Shown here: positions 15,902 through 23,246 of the stretch, in pieces
Position numbering within the stretch: the first letter of the stretch is position 1
Layout: the number at the start of each line of letters is the position of its first letter
NCBI RefSeq assembly: GCF_001439685.1
Contig: NZ_JYLH01000009.1
Location: 186,001-250,000, forward strand
Direction of reading: 5' to 3'
From: Pseudomonas libanensis
Lineage (GTDB): Bacteria > Pseudomonadota > Gammaproteobacteria > Pseudomonadales > Pseudomonadaceae
Length of the DNA stretch: 64,000 nt
Made by a program: the position numbers and the translations under genes
The notes under the pieces: generated by a model
The model's input: only the letters and a program-made list of their open reading frames with translations
Databases searched by the model: none
What the model was told of the DNA's origin: nothing

Positions 15902-16480
15902 ATGATGATCAGCCCACCGCCGGAACCCCAGAACGACCCGCACACCGATGGGGCCGGTGGACGTGCGCATTTCCTGCAGGTGTTTTTGTCCCAGCGTTCA
16001 CAGATGGAAGCGCTGGTCAGTCGCCGCGTCGGTTGCCGTGCCACAGCGGCCGACCTGGTGCAGGATTTGTTCCTGCGCTTCTGGCGTCGCCCCTTGGTGC
16101 AGGTTGAAGAACTCAGCACCTACCTGCTGCGCTGCGCCGGCAATATCGCTATCGATCACCTGCGTAGCGAAGGTGCACGGGCCCGCTGCAGCGAAGGCTG
16201 GTTGCCCGAGCAATCAGATCACCAAGTCTGCGAACCCCAGGCCGCACTGGAGGCAGGCCACGACCTGCGCCACGTGGAAACCGCCCTGCGCAGTTTGCCC
16301 GAGCGTACCCGCCAGATTTTCCTGCTTAACCGTATCCACGGGCGCAAGTATGCAGAAATTGCCAAGGCCATGGGGCTGTCCCAAAGTGCCGTGGAAAAAC
16401 ATATGATGCGCGCCCTCGAAGCTTGCAAGGCCAGCCTTCGTGAACCAACGCAGCCACGCACGCCAGGGAAAGCACCGTGA
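15902..16480 (+). CDS. Second FecI-type ECF sigma factor
   Basis: 192 aa from the ATG at 15902. Sigma region 2: TAADLVQDLFLRFWRRP then STYLLRCAGNIAIDHLRSE. Region 4: LPERTRQIFLLNRIHGRKY then AEIAKAMGLSQSAVEKHMM. These fit iron-starvation ECF sigma factors of the FecI group. The gene begins 7 bases after the DUF3325 stop and overlaps the following fecR-like gene by 4 bases. Expected to drive the TonB receptor gene at 17609. It is clearly diverged from the fecI at 13036. Confidence 0.9.
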   Translation: MMISPPPEPQNDPHTDGAGGRAHFLQVFLSQRSQMEALVSRRVGCRATAADLVQDLFLRFWRRPLVQVEELSTYLLRCAGNIAIDHLRSEGARARCSEGWLPEQSDHQVCEPQAALEAGHDLRHVETALRSLPERTRQIFLLNRIHGRKYAEIAKAMGLSQSAVEKHMMRALEACKASLREPTQPRTPGKAP

Positions 16481-17454
16481 ACATCACGCCGACACCCGCC
16501 CAGGAACAGGCCGCGCTTGACTGGCTGAGCCTGCTGCATGACCAGCCCAGCAGCGGCGACCAGGCCACGTTCAGCCGCTGGCTGCACGCCGATCCCGCGC
16601 ATGCCGAGGCGTACGCCCAGGCTCAGGTACTGTGGGAGCTGAGCGAAGAGCCGGCGCGCAAGCTGGCCGATGAGGACGCGCTGGCCTTGCAGGCCTACCT
16701 CAATAAGATGAATTCCTCCAGGCGCTCCCGTGCACTGCGCTGGCCCGGCGCCCTGGCCATGGCCGCCTGCCTGCTGGTGATGGTGTCGATGGGCGCCGGT
16801 TGGCAGCCGTCGCGCTGGGTCGATGGGCTGGGGGCCGATTACGTGACGGCACCGGGGGAGGTGAAGACCTTCACTCTGGCCGATCAATCTGTGGTCACCC
16901 TTGACGCCGACAGCGCCATTGCCGTGGATTTCAGCCATGGTCAACGGCATATCCAGCTGCGGCGTGGCGCGGGATTTTTCAGCGTGGCACACACCGGCCA
17001 ATCCTTTGTGGTGGAGGCGGGCGGTGGTCAAGCGCAGGTGCTGGGCACCCAGTTTGAAGTGCGCCTGCAACCGGCCGGAGCCGAGGTCACCGTATTGTCC
17101 GGCCGGGTGGGCGTCACACCATCGGAACAGGGCCGGCAGCAGGTTTTGACAGCAGGCCAGCAAGTGGCCTACGCCGATGGCGTTGCCGATGCCATGCACG
17201 CTGTCGACAGCGAATCCCGCCTGGCCTGGCGCGAGGGTTGGCTCAACTACTATCAGGCACCGCTGGCCGATGTGGTCCAGGACTTGAGCCGTTATTACCC
17301 TGGCCGATTGCTGCTGCTCAATGAAGAGATGGGCGCCAAACGCGTCAGCGGCAGTTTCCCGAGCAAGGACCCGTTGGCGGTATTGAACGCCTTGCAAGCG
17401 GTGCTGGGTTTCGAACAACACAGGCTGCTGGGCCGAGTTATCGTGTTGCGCTAG
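16477..17454 (+). CDS. Second FecR-type anti-sigma regulator
   Basis: 325 aa. The cytoplasmic N-terminal segment (QAALDWLSLLHDQPSSGDQ...FSRWLHADPAHAEAYAQ) is followed by a single helix near residues 90-106 (ALAMAACLLVMVSMGAG), then the periplasmic FecR domain (VKTFTLADQSVVTLDADSA) and a C-terminal STN-like subdomain (YQAPLADVVQDLSRYYPGR...VLNALQAVLGFEQHRL). Pairs with the sigma factor that overlaps it by 4 bases. Its usual partner is a receptor with an STN domain, but the adjacent receptor lacks one. Confidence 0.9.
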   Translation: MNITPTPAQEQAALDWLSLLHDQPSSGDQATFSRWLHADPAHAEAYAQAQVLWELSEEPARKLADEDALALQAYLNKMNSSRRSRALRWPGALAMAACLLVMVSMGAGWQPSRWVDGLGADYVTAPGEVKTFTLADQSVVTLDADSAIAVDFSHGQRHIQLRRGAGFFSVAHTGQSFVVEAGGGQAQVLGTQFEVRLQPAGAEVTVLSGRVGVTPSEQGRQQVLTAGQQVAYADGVADAMHAVDSESRLAWREGWLNYYQAPLADVVQDLSRYYPGRLLLLNEEMGAKRVSGSFPSKDPLAVLNALQAVLGFEQHRLLGRVIVLR

Positions 17455-17608
17455 ACGCAGCGCCGTTCACCGAACCGTCATCGCAATCGCCAAAACCTGT
17501 CACCAAACGGTTACACGTGCCGTGGATCATCCCTGGGTTCCTGAACAAGTGGTCAGGAAGAGCACCTCTGCCCCATACAACACAACAATGTCAGTAAGGG
17601 ATCTACAC

Positions 17609-19849
17609 GTGAACTACAACTCTCTTTATGCCCTGCTTCTGGCATCGGGCCTGGGCGGCTTTGCACCGCTGGTGATGGCCGATGACTCACAGGACGTAGG
17701 TTCGGTGAACGTTGCCGGCAAGCAGACTCTGGGCAACGGCCACATGATTCGCGAGGAAAGTGCCAAGGCGCGCTCGACGGTGACCAAGGAGGCCATGGAC
17801 GAAATGTCGGCCACCGCCAACGCCATCGACAAGCTCAAATACACGCCGGGCATCAACGTTTCCAGCGATGACGCCAGCGGCACCAGCGGCACCAACTTCA
17901 CTATGCGCGGCATGAGTTCGGACCAGGTCGGGGTGTCGGTGGATGGCGTGCCGATCAACGATTCTGGCAACTACAGCGTGTATTCCAACCAGCTGGGCGA
18001 CCCGGAAAACCTTGCCGAAGTATTCGCCACCCAGGGCTCCTCCGAGGCCGACGGCCCGCACATCGGTTCCAGCGGCGGCAACATCGGCATGATTACGCTG
18101 CGGCCAACCAAGGAGGCGGGGGTTTTTGCCAAGCAGACCTTGGGTACCAATAACCTGCGCAAGACCTTCGTGCGGGCGAATACCGGCGATTTCGGTGGCC
18201 TCAAGACCTGGGTCTCGGCATCGCACCTGGAAGGTGACAAGTGGCGCGGCAAGGGCACCCTGCGCAGCGATAAAATCGAGTGGAGCAGCCTGTTCGAAGG
18301 TGACAACGGCAATTCCACGTTGGCCACGGTCAAGTACAACAAGCAGGAAAACTATAACTACAACAGCCTGAGCAAGTCGCAGTTCGACAATGAAGGACGG
18401 CGCAAGGATTACGCTGAAAGCCCGGTGTACAAAGCCGGTTTGTTATCTGCGTCCTACAAGCTCAACCGCAACCCCTTTGAAAGCGTCAACGCCACGCTGA
18501 CCCAGCGCTGGCAACTGCAAGACAACCTGTCGTTGACGGTCACGCCGTACTACTACTGGTCCAACGGTGGCAGCTTCAGCGGCCAGACTGCCTCCAACCT
18601 GGGGCCGAGGTCCGACAAAGCCGGTAACTACGACCTCGGCAACCTGCAATCGGCCAATTACTATCGCCCTTCGTGGACCGAGACCTGGCGCCCCGGCGTC
18701 ACGGCCAAAATGAAGTGGGATATCAACGACGAACACAGCCTGGACTACGGCTATTGGTATGAGCGCGCGCGCCAGCGCCAGACCCAGCCGTTTATCGGGA
18801 TCAACGGCGAAGGCGCGCCGGATGACGTGTGGGGTGACTACAACAGCGGCGGCCAGGTGGTCGACAAGAACGGCGCGACGGTACAAGGTCGTCACTACTA
18901 CACCGTCACCCCATCGCAGAAGCTCTGGGTCCAGGACAGCTGGCAAGCCACGCCGGACCTGAGTTTTGTCGGCGGCGTGGCCTACCAATACGTTGAACGT
19001 GACGGCAACAACCTCGGCAGCCTGTACGACAAGCCGGAAAAACGTAACACCCGTTACCACCAATTCCTGCCCAACTTCAGCGCCAAGTACCAGGTCGACG
19101 AGAGCAACCAGGCGTTCTACAACGTCACCCGCAACATGCGCACGCCGCCCAACTATGTGCTGTACAACAAAGGCGACTCCGTCAGCCTCAAGTCCGAGTT
19201 GAGCTGGAACCAGGAGCTGGGCTGGCGCTACACCGAAGACGACATGGCCTTGAGCGCGACCCTGTTCTACATCAGCTTCAAGGATCGCCAGGTGTCGACC
19301 ACCGATGCCAGTGGCGACTACATGGTGCTCAACGTTGGCAGCGTCGCTAACAAAGGCCTGGAATTGGAATGGAGTGGTTTGTTGCCCCACAACTTCAACT
19401 ACTACGCCTCGTACACCTACACCCAGTCCGAGCAGAAGGACGACCTGCTCAGCAAGAATGTGCTGTTGCCCACCTCAGGCAAGCAACTGGCCAACGTGCC
19501 GGAAAACATGTTTAACCTGGTGCTCGGCTATGACGACTCGCGGTTCTACGGCAACGTGGCGGGCAAGTATGTCGGCAGCTTCTACGGCGATTTGACCAAT
19601 AAAGAGAAGATCGAAGGCCGTACGGTGTTTGACCTCAATGCCGGTGTCTATTTGCCGGTGGACAAGAAGGTCATCAAGTCGGCGACCCTGCGCTTGTCGA
19701 TGCTCAATGTCTTCGACAAGGAATACTTGAGTTCGGCGCGTACCGTGGCGTTCAACTCGGCGCCGGTCAACGGGCTGGCGCCGAGCACGGCGTATTACAA
19801 CGTAGGGGAGGAGCGCACGGCGATGGTGTCTCTGGAAGCCAACTTCTAA
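17609..19849 (+). CDS. TonB-dependent receptor without signalling domain
   Basis: 746 aa from the GTG at 17609, chosen because AAGGGA lies 7 bases upstream and a signal-like segment (LLLASGLGGFAPLVMADD) follows; an ATG at 17588 without a ribosome site is the alternative. After cleavage near MA/DD a TonB-box-like VGSVNVAG leads straight into the plug (ANAIDKLKYTPGINVSSDD, NFTMRGMSSDQVGVSVDGV). There is no ~75-residue STN domain, unlike FecA. The beta barrel ends ...TAMVSLEANF. The ligand is unknown; a ferric chelate is likely given the Fur-linked operon and upstream FecI/FecR. The 154 bases between fecR-like and this gene should hold the ECF promoter. Confidence 0.88.
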   Translation: MNYNSLYALLLASGLGGFAPLVMADDSQDVGSVNVAGKQTLGNGHMIREESAKARSTVTKEAMDEMSATANAIDKLKYTPGINVSSDDASGTSGTNFTMRGMSSDQVGVSVDGVPINDSGNYSVYSNQLGDPENLAEVFATQGSSEADGPHIGSSGGNIGMITLRPTKEAGVFAKQTLGTNNLRKTFVRANTGDFGGLKTWVSASHLEGDKWRGKGTLRSDKIEWSSLFEGDNGNSTLATVKYNKQENYNYNSLSKSQFDNEGRRKDYAESPVYKAGLLSASYKLNRNPFESVNATLTQRWQLQDNLSLTVTPYYYWSNGGSFSGQTASNLGPRSDKAGNYDLGNLQSANYYRPSWTETWRPGVTAKMKWDINDEHSLDYGYWYERARQRQTQPFIGINGEGAPDDVWGDYNSGGQVVDKNGATVQGRHYYTVTPSQKLWVQDSWQATPDLSFVGGVAYQYVERDGNNLGSLYDKPEKRNTRYHQFLPNFSAKYQVDESNQAFYNVTRNMRTPPNYVLYNKGDSVSLKSELSWNQELGWRYTEDDMALSATLFYISFKDRQVSTTDASGDYMVLNVGSVANKGLELEWSGLLPHNFNYYASYTYTQSEQKDDLLSKNVLLPTSGKQLANVPENMFNLVLGYDDSRFYGNVAGKYVGSFYGDLTNKEKIEGRTVFDLNAGVYLPVDKKVIKSATLRLSMLNVFDKEYLSSARTVAFNSAPVNGLAPSTAYYNVGEERTAMVSLEANF

Positions 19850-19884
19850 GGCCACCACAAAACCTAATGTGCAGAGCTGACTTG

Positions 19885-19973
19885 TGTGGGAGCTGGCTTG
19901 CCTGCGATAGCGTTGTGTCAGTCACAGGTATTGAACCGTTACACCGCCATCGCAGGCAAGCCAGCTCCCACAT
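19885..19973. repeat. REP doublet, GAGCTGGCTTGCCTGCGAT type
   Basis: Inverted arms TGTGGGAGCTGGCTTGCCTG and CAGGCAAGCCAGCTCCCACA with a ~40-base spacer. Lies between the convergent TonB receptor and glutaredoxin genes. Confidence 0.9.
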
Positions 19974-19984
19974 TTGATTGCGTG

Positions 19985-20335
19985 TTACTTCAATGCAGCC
20001 ATGATCGCCTCAGGGTTGTAATCGCGAATCAACGTGCCGTTCACATCCACAAACGGAATCCCACCGCCGCCCAGCGCCTCATACGCCTTGCGCGCCTGGG
20101 CGTTTTTCTCGATATCCAGCGCTTGGTACGGGATACCCTTCTGGTCCAGAAAACGCCGGATCTGTTTGCAGTACCCGCACCACTGCGTGGAATACAGCAC
20201 CACACGCGCCGAGGCGCGTACCTGCTCCGAAACCACCTGGGACGGGTTGAACAGCCGCTCGACCTTGCCCCAGTTCTGGATCACCACCACCACCAGCAAT
20301 ACCAGCAGGACTTTCTTGAAGACCCCGCCCAGCAT
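19985..20335 (-). CDS. Membrane-anchored glutaredoxin-like protein
   Basis: 116 aa. An N-terminal hydrophobic helix (residues 6-20, VFKKVLLVLLVVVVI) precedes a glutaredoxin fold: VVLYSTQWCGYCKQIRRFLD with the CGYC redox pair, then GGGGIPFVDVNGTLIRDY containing the cis-Pro IPF motif. It probably reduces disulfides or mixed thiols, anchored to the inner membrane with unknown sidedness. It overlaps the yejK stop by one base and is likely cotranscribed. The NrdH/GrxC-like active site is intact. Confidence 0.85.
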   Translation of the reverse strand: MLGGVFKKVLLVLLVVVVIQNWGKVERLFNPSQVVSEQVRASARVVLYSTQWCGYCKQIRRFLDQKGIPYQALDIEKNAQARKAYEALGGGGIPFVDVNGTLIRDYNPEAIMAALK

Positions 20336-21339
20336 CAGTTACGGCGCTTGAGCTGGTCGGTCAGTTGGGTCGGCAGGCCCTTGATGATCAAGGTGCCGGC
20401 AGCTTCGTCGTACTCGATCTTGTCGCCCAGCAGGTGTGCTTCAAAGCTGATGGACAAGCCTTCGGCACGCCCGGTGAAACGGCGGAACTGGTTGAGGGTG
20501 CGTTTGTCCGCCGGGATTTCCGGCGACAGGCCGTAGTCCTTGTTGCGGATATGGTCGTAGAACGCTTTTGGCCGATCTTCATCGATCAAGCCGGAGAGTT
20601 CTTCCAGGCCCATGGGCTCGCCGAGCTTGGCCTGGCTGCTGGCGTAGTCCACCAGGGTCTTGGTCTTTTCCCGGGCGGATTCGTCAGGCAGGTCTTCGCT
20701 TTCGACGAAGTCACTGAACGCCTTGAGCAGGGTGCGGGTTTCGCCGGGGCCGTCGACGCCTTCCTGGCAGCCGATAAAGTCGCGGAAGTACTCCGAAACT
20801 TTCTTGCCGTTCTTGCCTTTGATAAAGGAGATGTATTGCTTGGACTGCTTGTTGTTCTGCCACTCGGAGACGTTGATGCGTGCCGCCAGGTGCAATTGGC
20901 CCAGGTCCAGGTGACGCGAGGGGGTCACGTCCAACTCGTCGGTCACCGCCACGCCTTCGCTGTGGTGCAGCAGGGCGATCGCCAGGTAGTCGGTCATGCC
21001 TTGCTGGTAATGGGCAAACAGCACATGGCCGCCGGTGGAGAGGTTGGATTCCTCCATCAGCTTCTGCAGGTGCTCCACGGCGGTGCGGCTGAAAGTGGTG
21101 AAATCCTGGCCACCGTCAAAGTATTCCTTCAACCAGCCGCTGAACGGGTGCGCGCCGGACTCGGCATGGAAGAAACCCCAGGCCTTGCCTTGTTTGGCGT
21201 TGTAGCTCTCGTTGAGGTCGGCAAGCATGTTCTCGATGGCGGCCGACTCGGACAGCTCCGAGTCGCGGGCGTGGAGAACTGCGGGTGTGCCGTCGGGTTT
21301 TTTGTCGATCAGGTGGACGATGCAATGACGGATCGGCAT
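20335..21339 (-). CDS. yejK: Nucleoid-associated protein YejK/NdpA
   Basis: 334 aa from the ATG at 21339 (MPIRHCIVHLIDKK), preferred over a longer frame because E. coli YejK begins the same way. Blocks FFHAESGAHPFSGWLKEYF, GHVLFAHYQQGMTDYLAIA and LPDESAREKTKTLVDYA are typical of the family. The protein is nucleoid-associated with poorly understood biochemistry. HU-type gene hupN is divergent nearby, as I recall from P. putida (ndpA-hupN). It is followed by the glutaredoxin gene in a likely two-gene operon. Confidence 0.9.
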   Translation of the reverse strand: MPIRHCIVHLIDKKPDGTPAVLHARDSELSESAAIENMLADLNESYNAKQGKAWGFFHAESGAHPFSGWLKEYFDGGQDFTTFSRTAVEHLQKLMEESNLSTGGHVLFAHYQQGMTDYLAIALLHHSEGVAVTDELDVTPSRHLDLGQLHLAARINVSEWQNNKQSKQYISFIKGKNGKKVSEYFRDFIGCQEGVDGPGETRTLLKAFSDFVESEDLPDESAREKTKTLVDYASSQAKLGEPMGLEELSGLIDEDRPKAFYDHIRNKDYGLSPEIPADKRTLNQFRRFTGRAEGLSISFEAHLLGDKIEYDEAAGTLIIKGLPTQLTDQLKRRN

Positions 21340-21736
21340 AGGCTTCTCGGCTGGTTGAAGGGGGAGCGGTTGGCCTCCCCGAAAAGTCGCCCAGTGTACC
21401 GCACCCATTGGTCAAGACGTGCCGCGAAGGGCATTTTGCCTCGCGTCCGACCGGGTATATGCCTTTTTTTCACGGTTTAGAGCGATAAAGCTGACCAAAT
21501 GGGTATGTTGAGGCGGATATTTCCCCGTCTCTGTGCTAGTTTTGCCCGGTCTTACGCCAAGTCTCGGCGTTAAGCGTGCATTCAGCATTTGTCAGGTCGA
21601 ACCAATCCCCGTTTCAAGCATCTATAACCCCGATCTCCGTGGTTATGGCCGGGGACGCCAGGCCATGACGGTCGGGCTCGACGGCTGACACTGCACTCTG
21701 CAATCCATATGAATTTGATAGGGAAGGAACACCACA
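21340..21736. other. Divergent region yejK / hupN
   Basis: 397 bases without a gene, containing the promoters of yejK (minus) and hupN (plus). ATAACC (21624-21629) and GGTTAT (21641-21646) form a perfect 6-bp stem that overlaps an alternative CCCCG/CGGGG pairing, suggesting a structured hupN leader. AAGGAA lies upstream of the hupN start. I find no tRNA or small-RNA signature. Confidence 0.5.
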
Positions 21737-22018
21737 ATGGCTTTGACTAAAGACCAACTGATCGCTGATATCGCTGAAGCTATCGACGCGCCAAAAACCA
21801 CCGCGCGTGCTGCTCTGGACCAACTGGGCCAGATCGTTGCTGATCAGCTGGAAAACGGCGGCGAAATCACTCTGCCAGGCATTGGCAAGCTGAAAGTGAC
21901 CGAGCGTCCTGCCCGTACTGGCCGTAACCCTTCGACTGGCGCTGCCATCGAAATCGCTGCCAAGAAAGTTATCAAGCTGGTTGTGGCTAAAGGCCTGACC
22001 GACGCTGTTAACAAGTAA
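21737..22018 (+). CDS. hupN: HU family DNA-binding protein
   Basis: 93 aa, full length for HU. The protein contains the dimerisation core (MALTKDQLIADIAEAID) and the DNA-binding arm with ERPARTGRNPSTGAAIEI, where RNPxTG contains the intercalating Pro. It bends and compacts DNA. Pseudomonads carry hupA, hupB and a third copy, hupN, which I recall lies next to ndpA and valS in P. putida; the neighbourhood here fits hupN. Ends at a strong terminator shared with rlmF. Confidence 0.88.
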   Translation: MALTKDQLIADIAEAIDAPKTTARAALDQLGQIVADQLENGGEITLPGIGKLKVTERPARTGRNPSTGAAIEIAAKKVIKLVVAKGLTDAVNK

Positions 22019-22030
22019 GACGCAGTAAAA

Positions 22031-22067
22031 AAAACCGTGCTCCGGAGTGATCCGGGCACGGTTTTTT
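22031..22067. terminator. Bidirectional terminator, hupN / rlmF
   Basis: AAAACCGTGCTCCGGA pairs with TCCGGGCACGGTTTTTT around a GTGA loop (one bulge). A- and T-runs flank both sides; it lies between convergent hupN and rlmF. Confidence 0.85.
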
Positions 22068-22106
22068 GTTGCCTGCGGTTTTGTTTCTCGCTCCTACAGA
22101 TTGGCG

Positions 22107-23123
22107 TCAGCGGACCCAGCGCTGGCGCCAGATCTGCTGCTCATTCTTGGTCTGGAACGTCCACGCCACAAACCGGCTTTGCTTCTGCCCCTGAGACATC
22201 TCCACCACCTGGCTTTCCAGCACGCCGGTTTTTTTCAGTGCGGTCTGGATCGCAGGCAGGTTTGACGCTTTTGACACCAGGGTGCTGAACCACAACACCT
22301 TGTGGGCAAAATGCGCACTTTCGGCGATCAACTGCGTCACAAAGCGCGCTTCGCCGCCTTCACACCACAGCTCGGCCGATTGGCCACCGAAGTTGAGCAC
22401 TGGCAACTTGCGTTTCGGATCGGCCTTGCCCAGGGCACGCCACTTGCGCTCGCTGCCCTTGGTGGCTTCGTCCATGGACGCATGGAACGGCGGGTTGCAC
22501 ATGGTCAGGTCAAAGCGCTCACCCGGTTCCAGCAAGCCCAGCAGGATCTGCTTGGGGTTGGGCTGTTGGCGCAGCTGGATGACCTTGCTCAGGTCGTTGG
22601 ATTGCACAATGGCCTTGGCGGCGGCCACGGCGATAGGGTCGACTTCCGAGCCCAGGAAGTTCCAGCGGTACTCCATATAGCCAATCAGCGGGTAGACGCA
22701 ATTGGCGCCCATGCCGATGTCCAGCACCTTGACGATGGAGCCGCGCGGGATCTTGCCGTCGTTGACGCTGGCCAGCAGGTCGGCCAGAAAATGTACATAG
22801 TCGGCACGCCCCGGCACTGGCGGGCACAGGTAATCGGCCGGGATGTCCCAATGCTCGATGCCATAGAACGACTTGAGCAAGGCCCGGTTGAATACCCGCA
22901 CCGCATCCGGGCTGGCAAAGTCGATGCTCTCCTTGCCATAGGGATTGATGACCACGAATTGCGCCAGCTCTGGCGTGGTCTTGATCAGCGCCGGGAAGTC
23001 GTAACGGCCTGTGTGGCGGTTGCGCGGGTGCAGGGTAGCCTCTTTGCGCGGAGCCACGGGCTTGGCCGGGGTAGCGGATTTGGGCTTCTTGCGCGAAGGT
23101 TTAGGCGTAGTGGGGGCGGTCAT
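22107..23123 (-). CDS. rlmF: 23S rRNA m6A1618 methyltransferase RlmF
   Basis: 338 aa. A basic Lys/Pro/Ala-rich N-terminal tail (residues 1-30) precedes the conserved LHPRNRHTGRYDFPALI block, the SAM-binding motif VKVLDIGMGANCVYPLIG and the catalytic NPPF in LTMCNPPFHASMDEA, followed by GGQSAELWCEGGEARFV. These identify RlmF (YbiN), which methylates N6 of A1618 in 23S rRNA. Single gene, converging on hupN. The RNA modification role is by homology. Confidence 0.9.
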   Translation of the reverse strand: MTAPTTPKPSRKKPKSATPAKPVAPRKEATLHPRNRHTGRYDFPALIKTTPELAQFVVINPYGKESIDFASPDAVRVFNRALLKSFYGIEHWDIPADYLCPPVPGRADYVHFLADLLASVNDGKIPRGSIVKVLDIGMGANCVYPLIGYMEYRWNFLGSEVDPIAVAAAKAIVQSNDLSKVIQLRQQPNPKQILLGLLEPGERFDLTMCNPPFHASMDEATKGSERKWRALGKADPKRKLPVLNFGGQSAELWCEGGEARFVTQLIAESAHFAHKVLWFSTLVSKASNLPAIQTALKKTGVLESQVVEMSQGQKQSRFVAWTFQTKNEQQIWRQRWVR

Positions 23124-23185
23124 GTTGATTCTGGTGTTGGCTCAAAGTGGCGGCCATTGTCACACATCCTGAGCTCAACCCGGTC

Positions 23186-23200
23186 AAATGTGGGAGGGGG
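23186..23200. repeat. Solitary half REP sequence
   Basis: AAATGTGGGAGGGGG matches the first half of a REP arm of the class seen at 3721 but has neither the rest of the arm nor a partner. It abuts the valS terminator and looks like a decayed remnant. Confidence 0.6.
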
Positions 23201-23202
23201 CA

Positions 23203-23232
23203 AAAAAAAGAGACCCGGAGGTCTCTTTTTTC
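23203..23232 (-). terminator. valS terminator
   Basis: AAAAAAGAGACC / GGTCTCTTTTTT, 12-bp stem with a CGGA tetraloop and U-tract on the minus strand, 15 bases beyond the valS stop. The element is symmetrical and could also stop plus-strand transcription. Confidence 0.85.
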
Positions 23233-23246
23233 ACGCGAGTCAAACC

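Noticed and set aside
21480..21736. Possible tRNA or small RNA upstream of hupN
   Set aside because: I could not fold a cloverleaf or find a TPsiC-type arm; only weak stems that fit a leader are visible.
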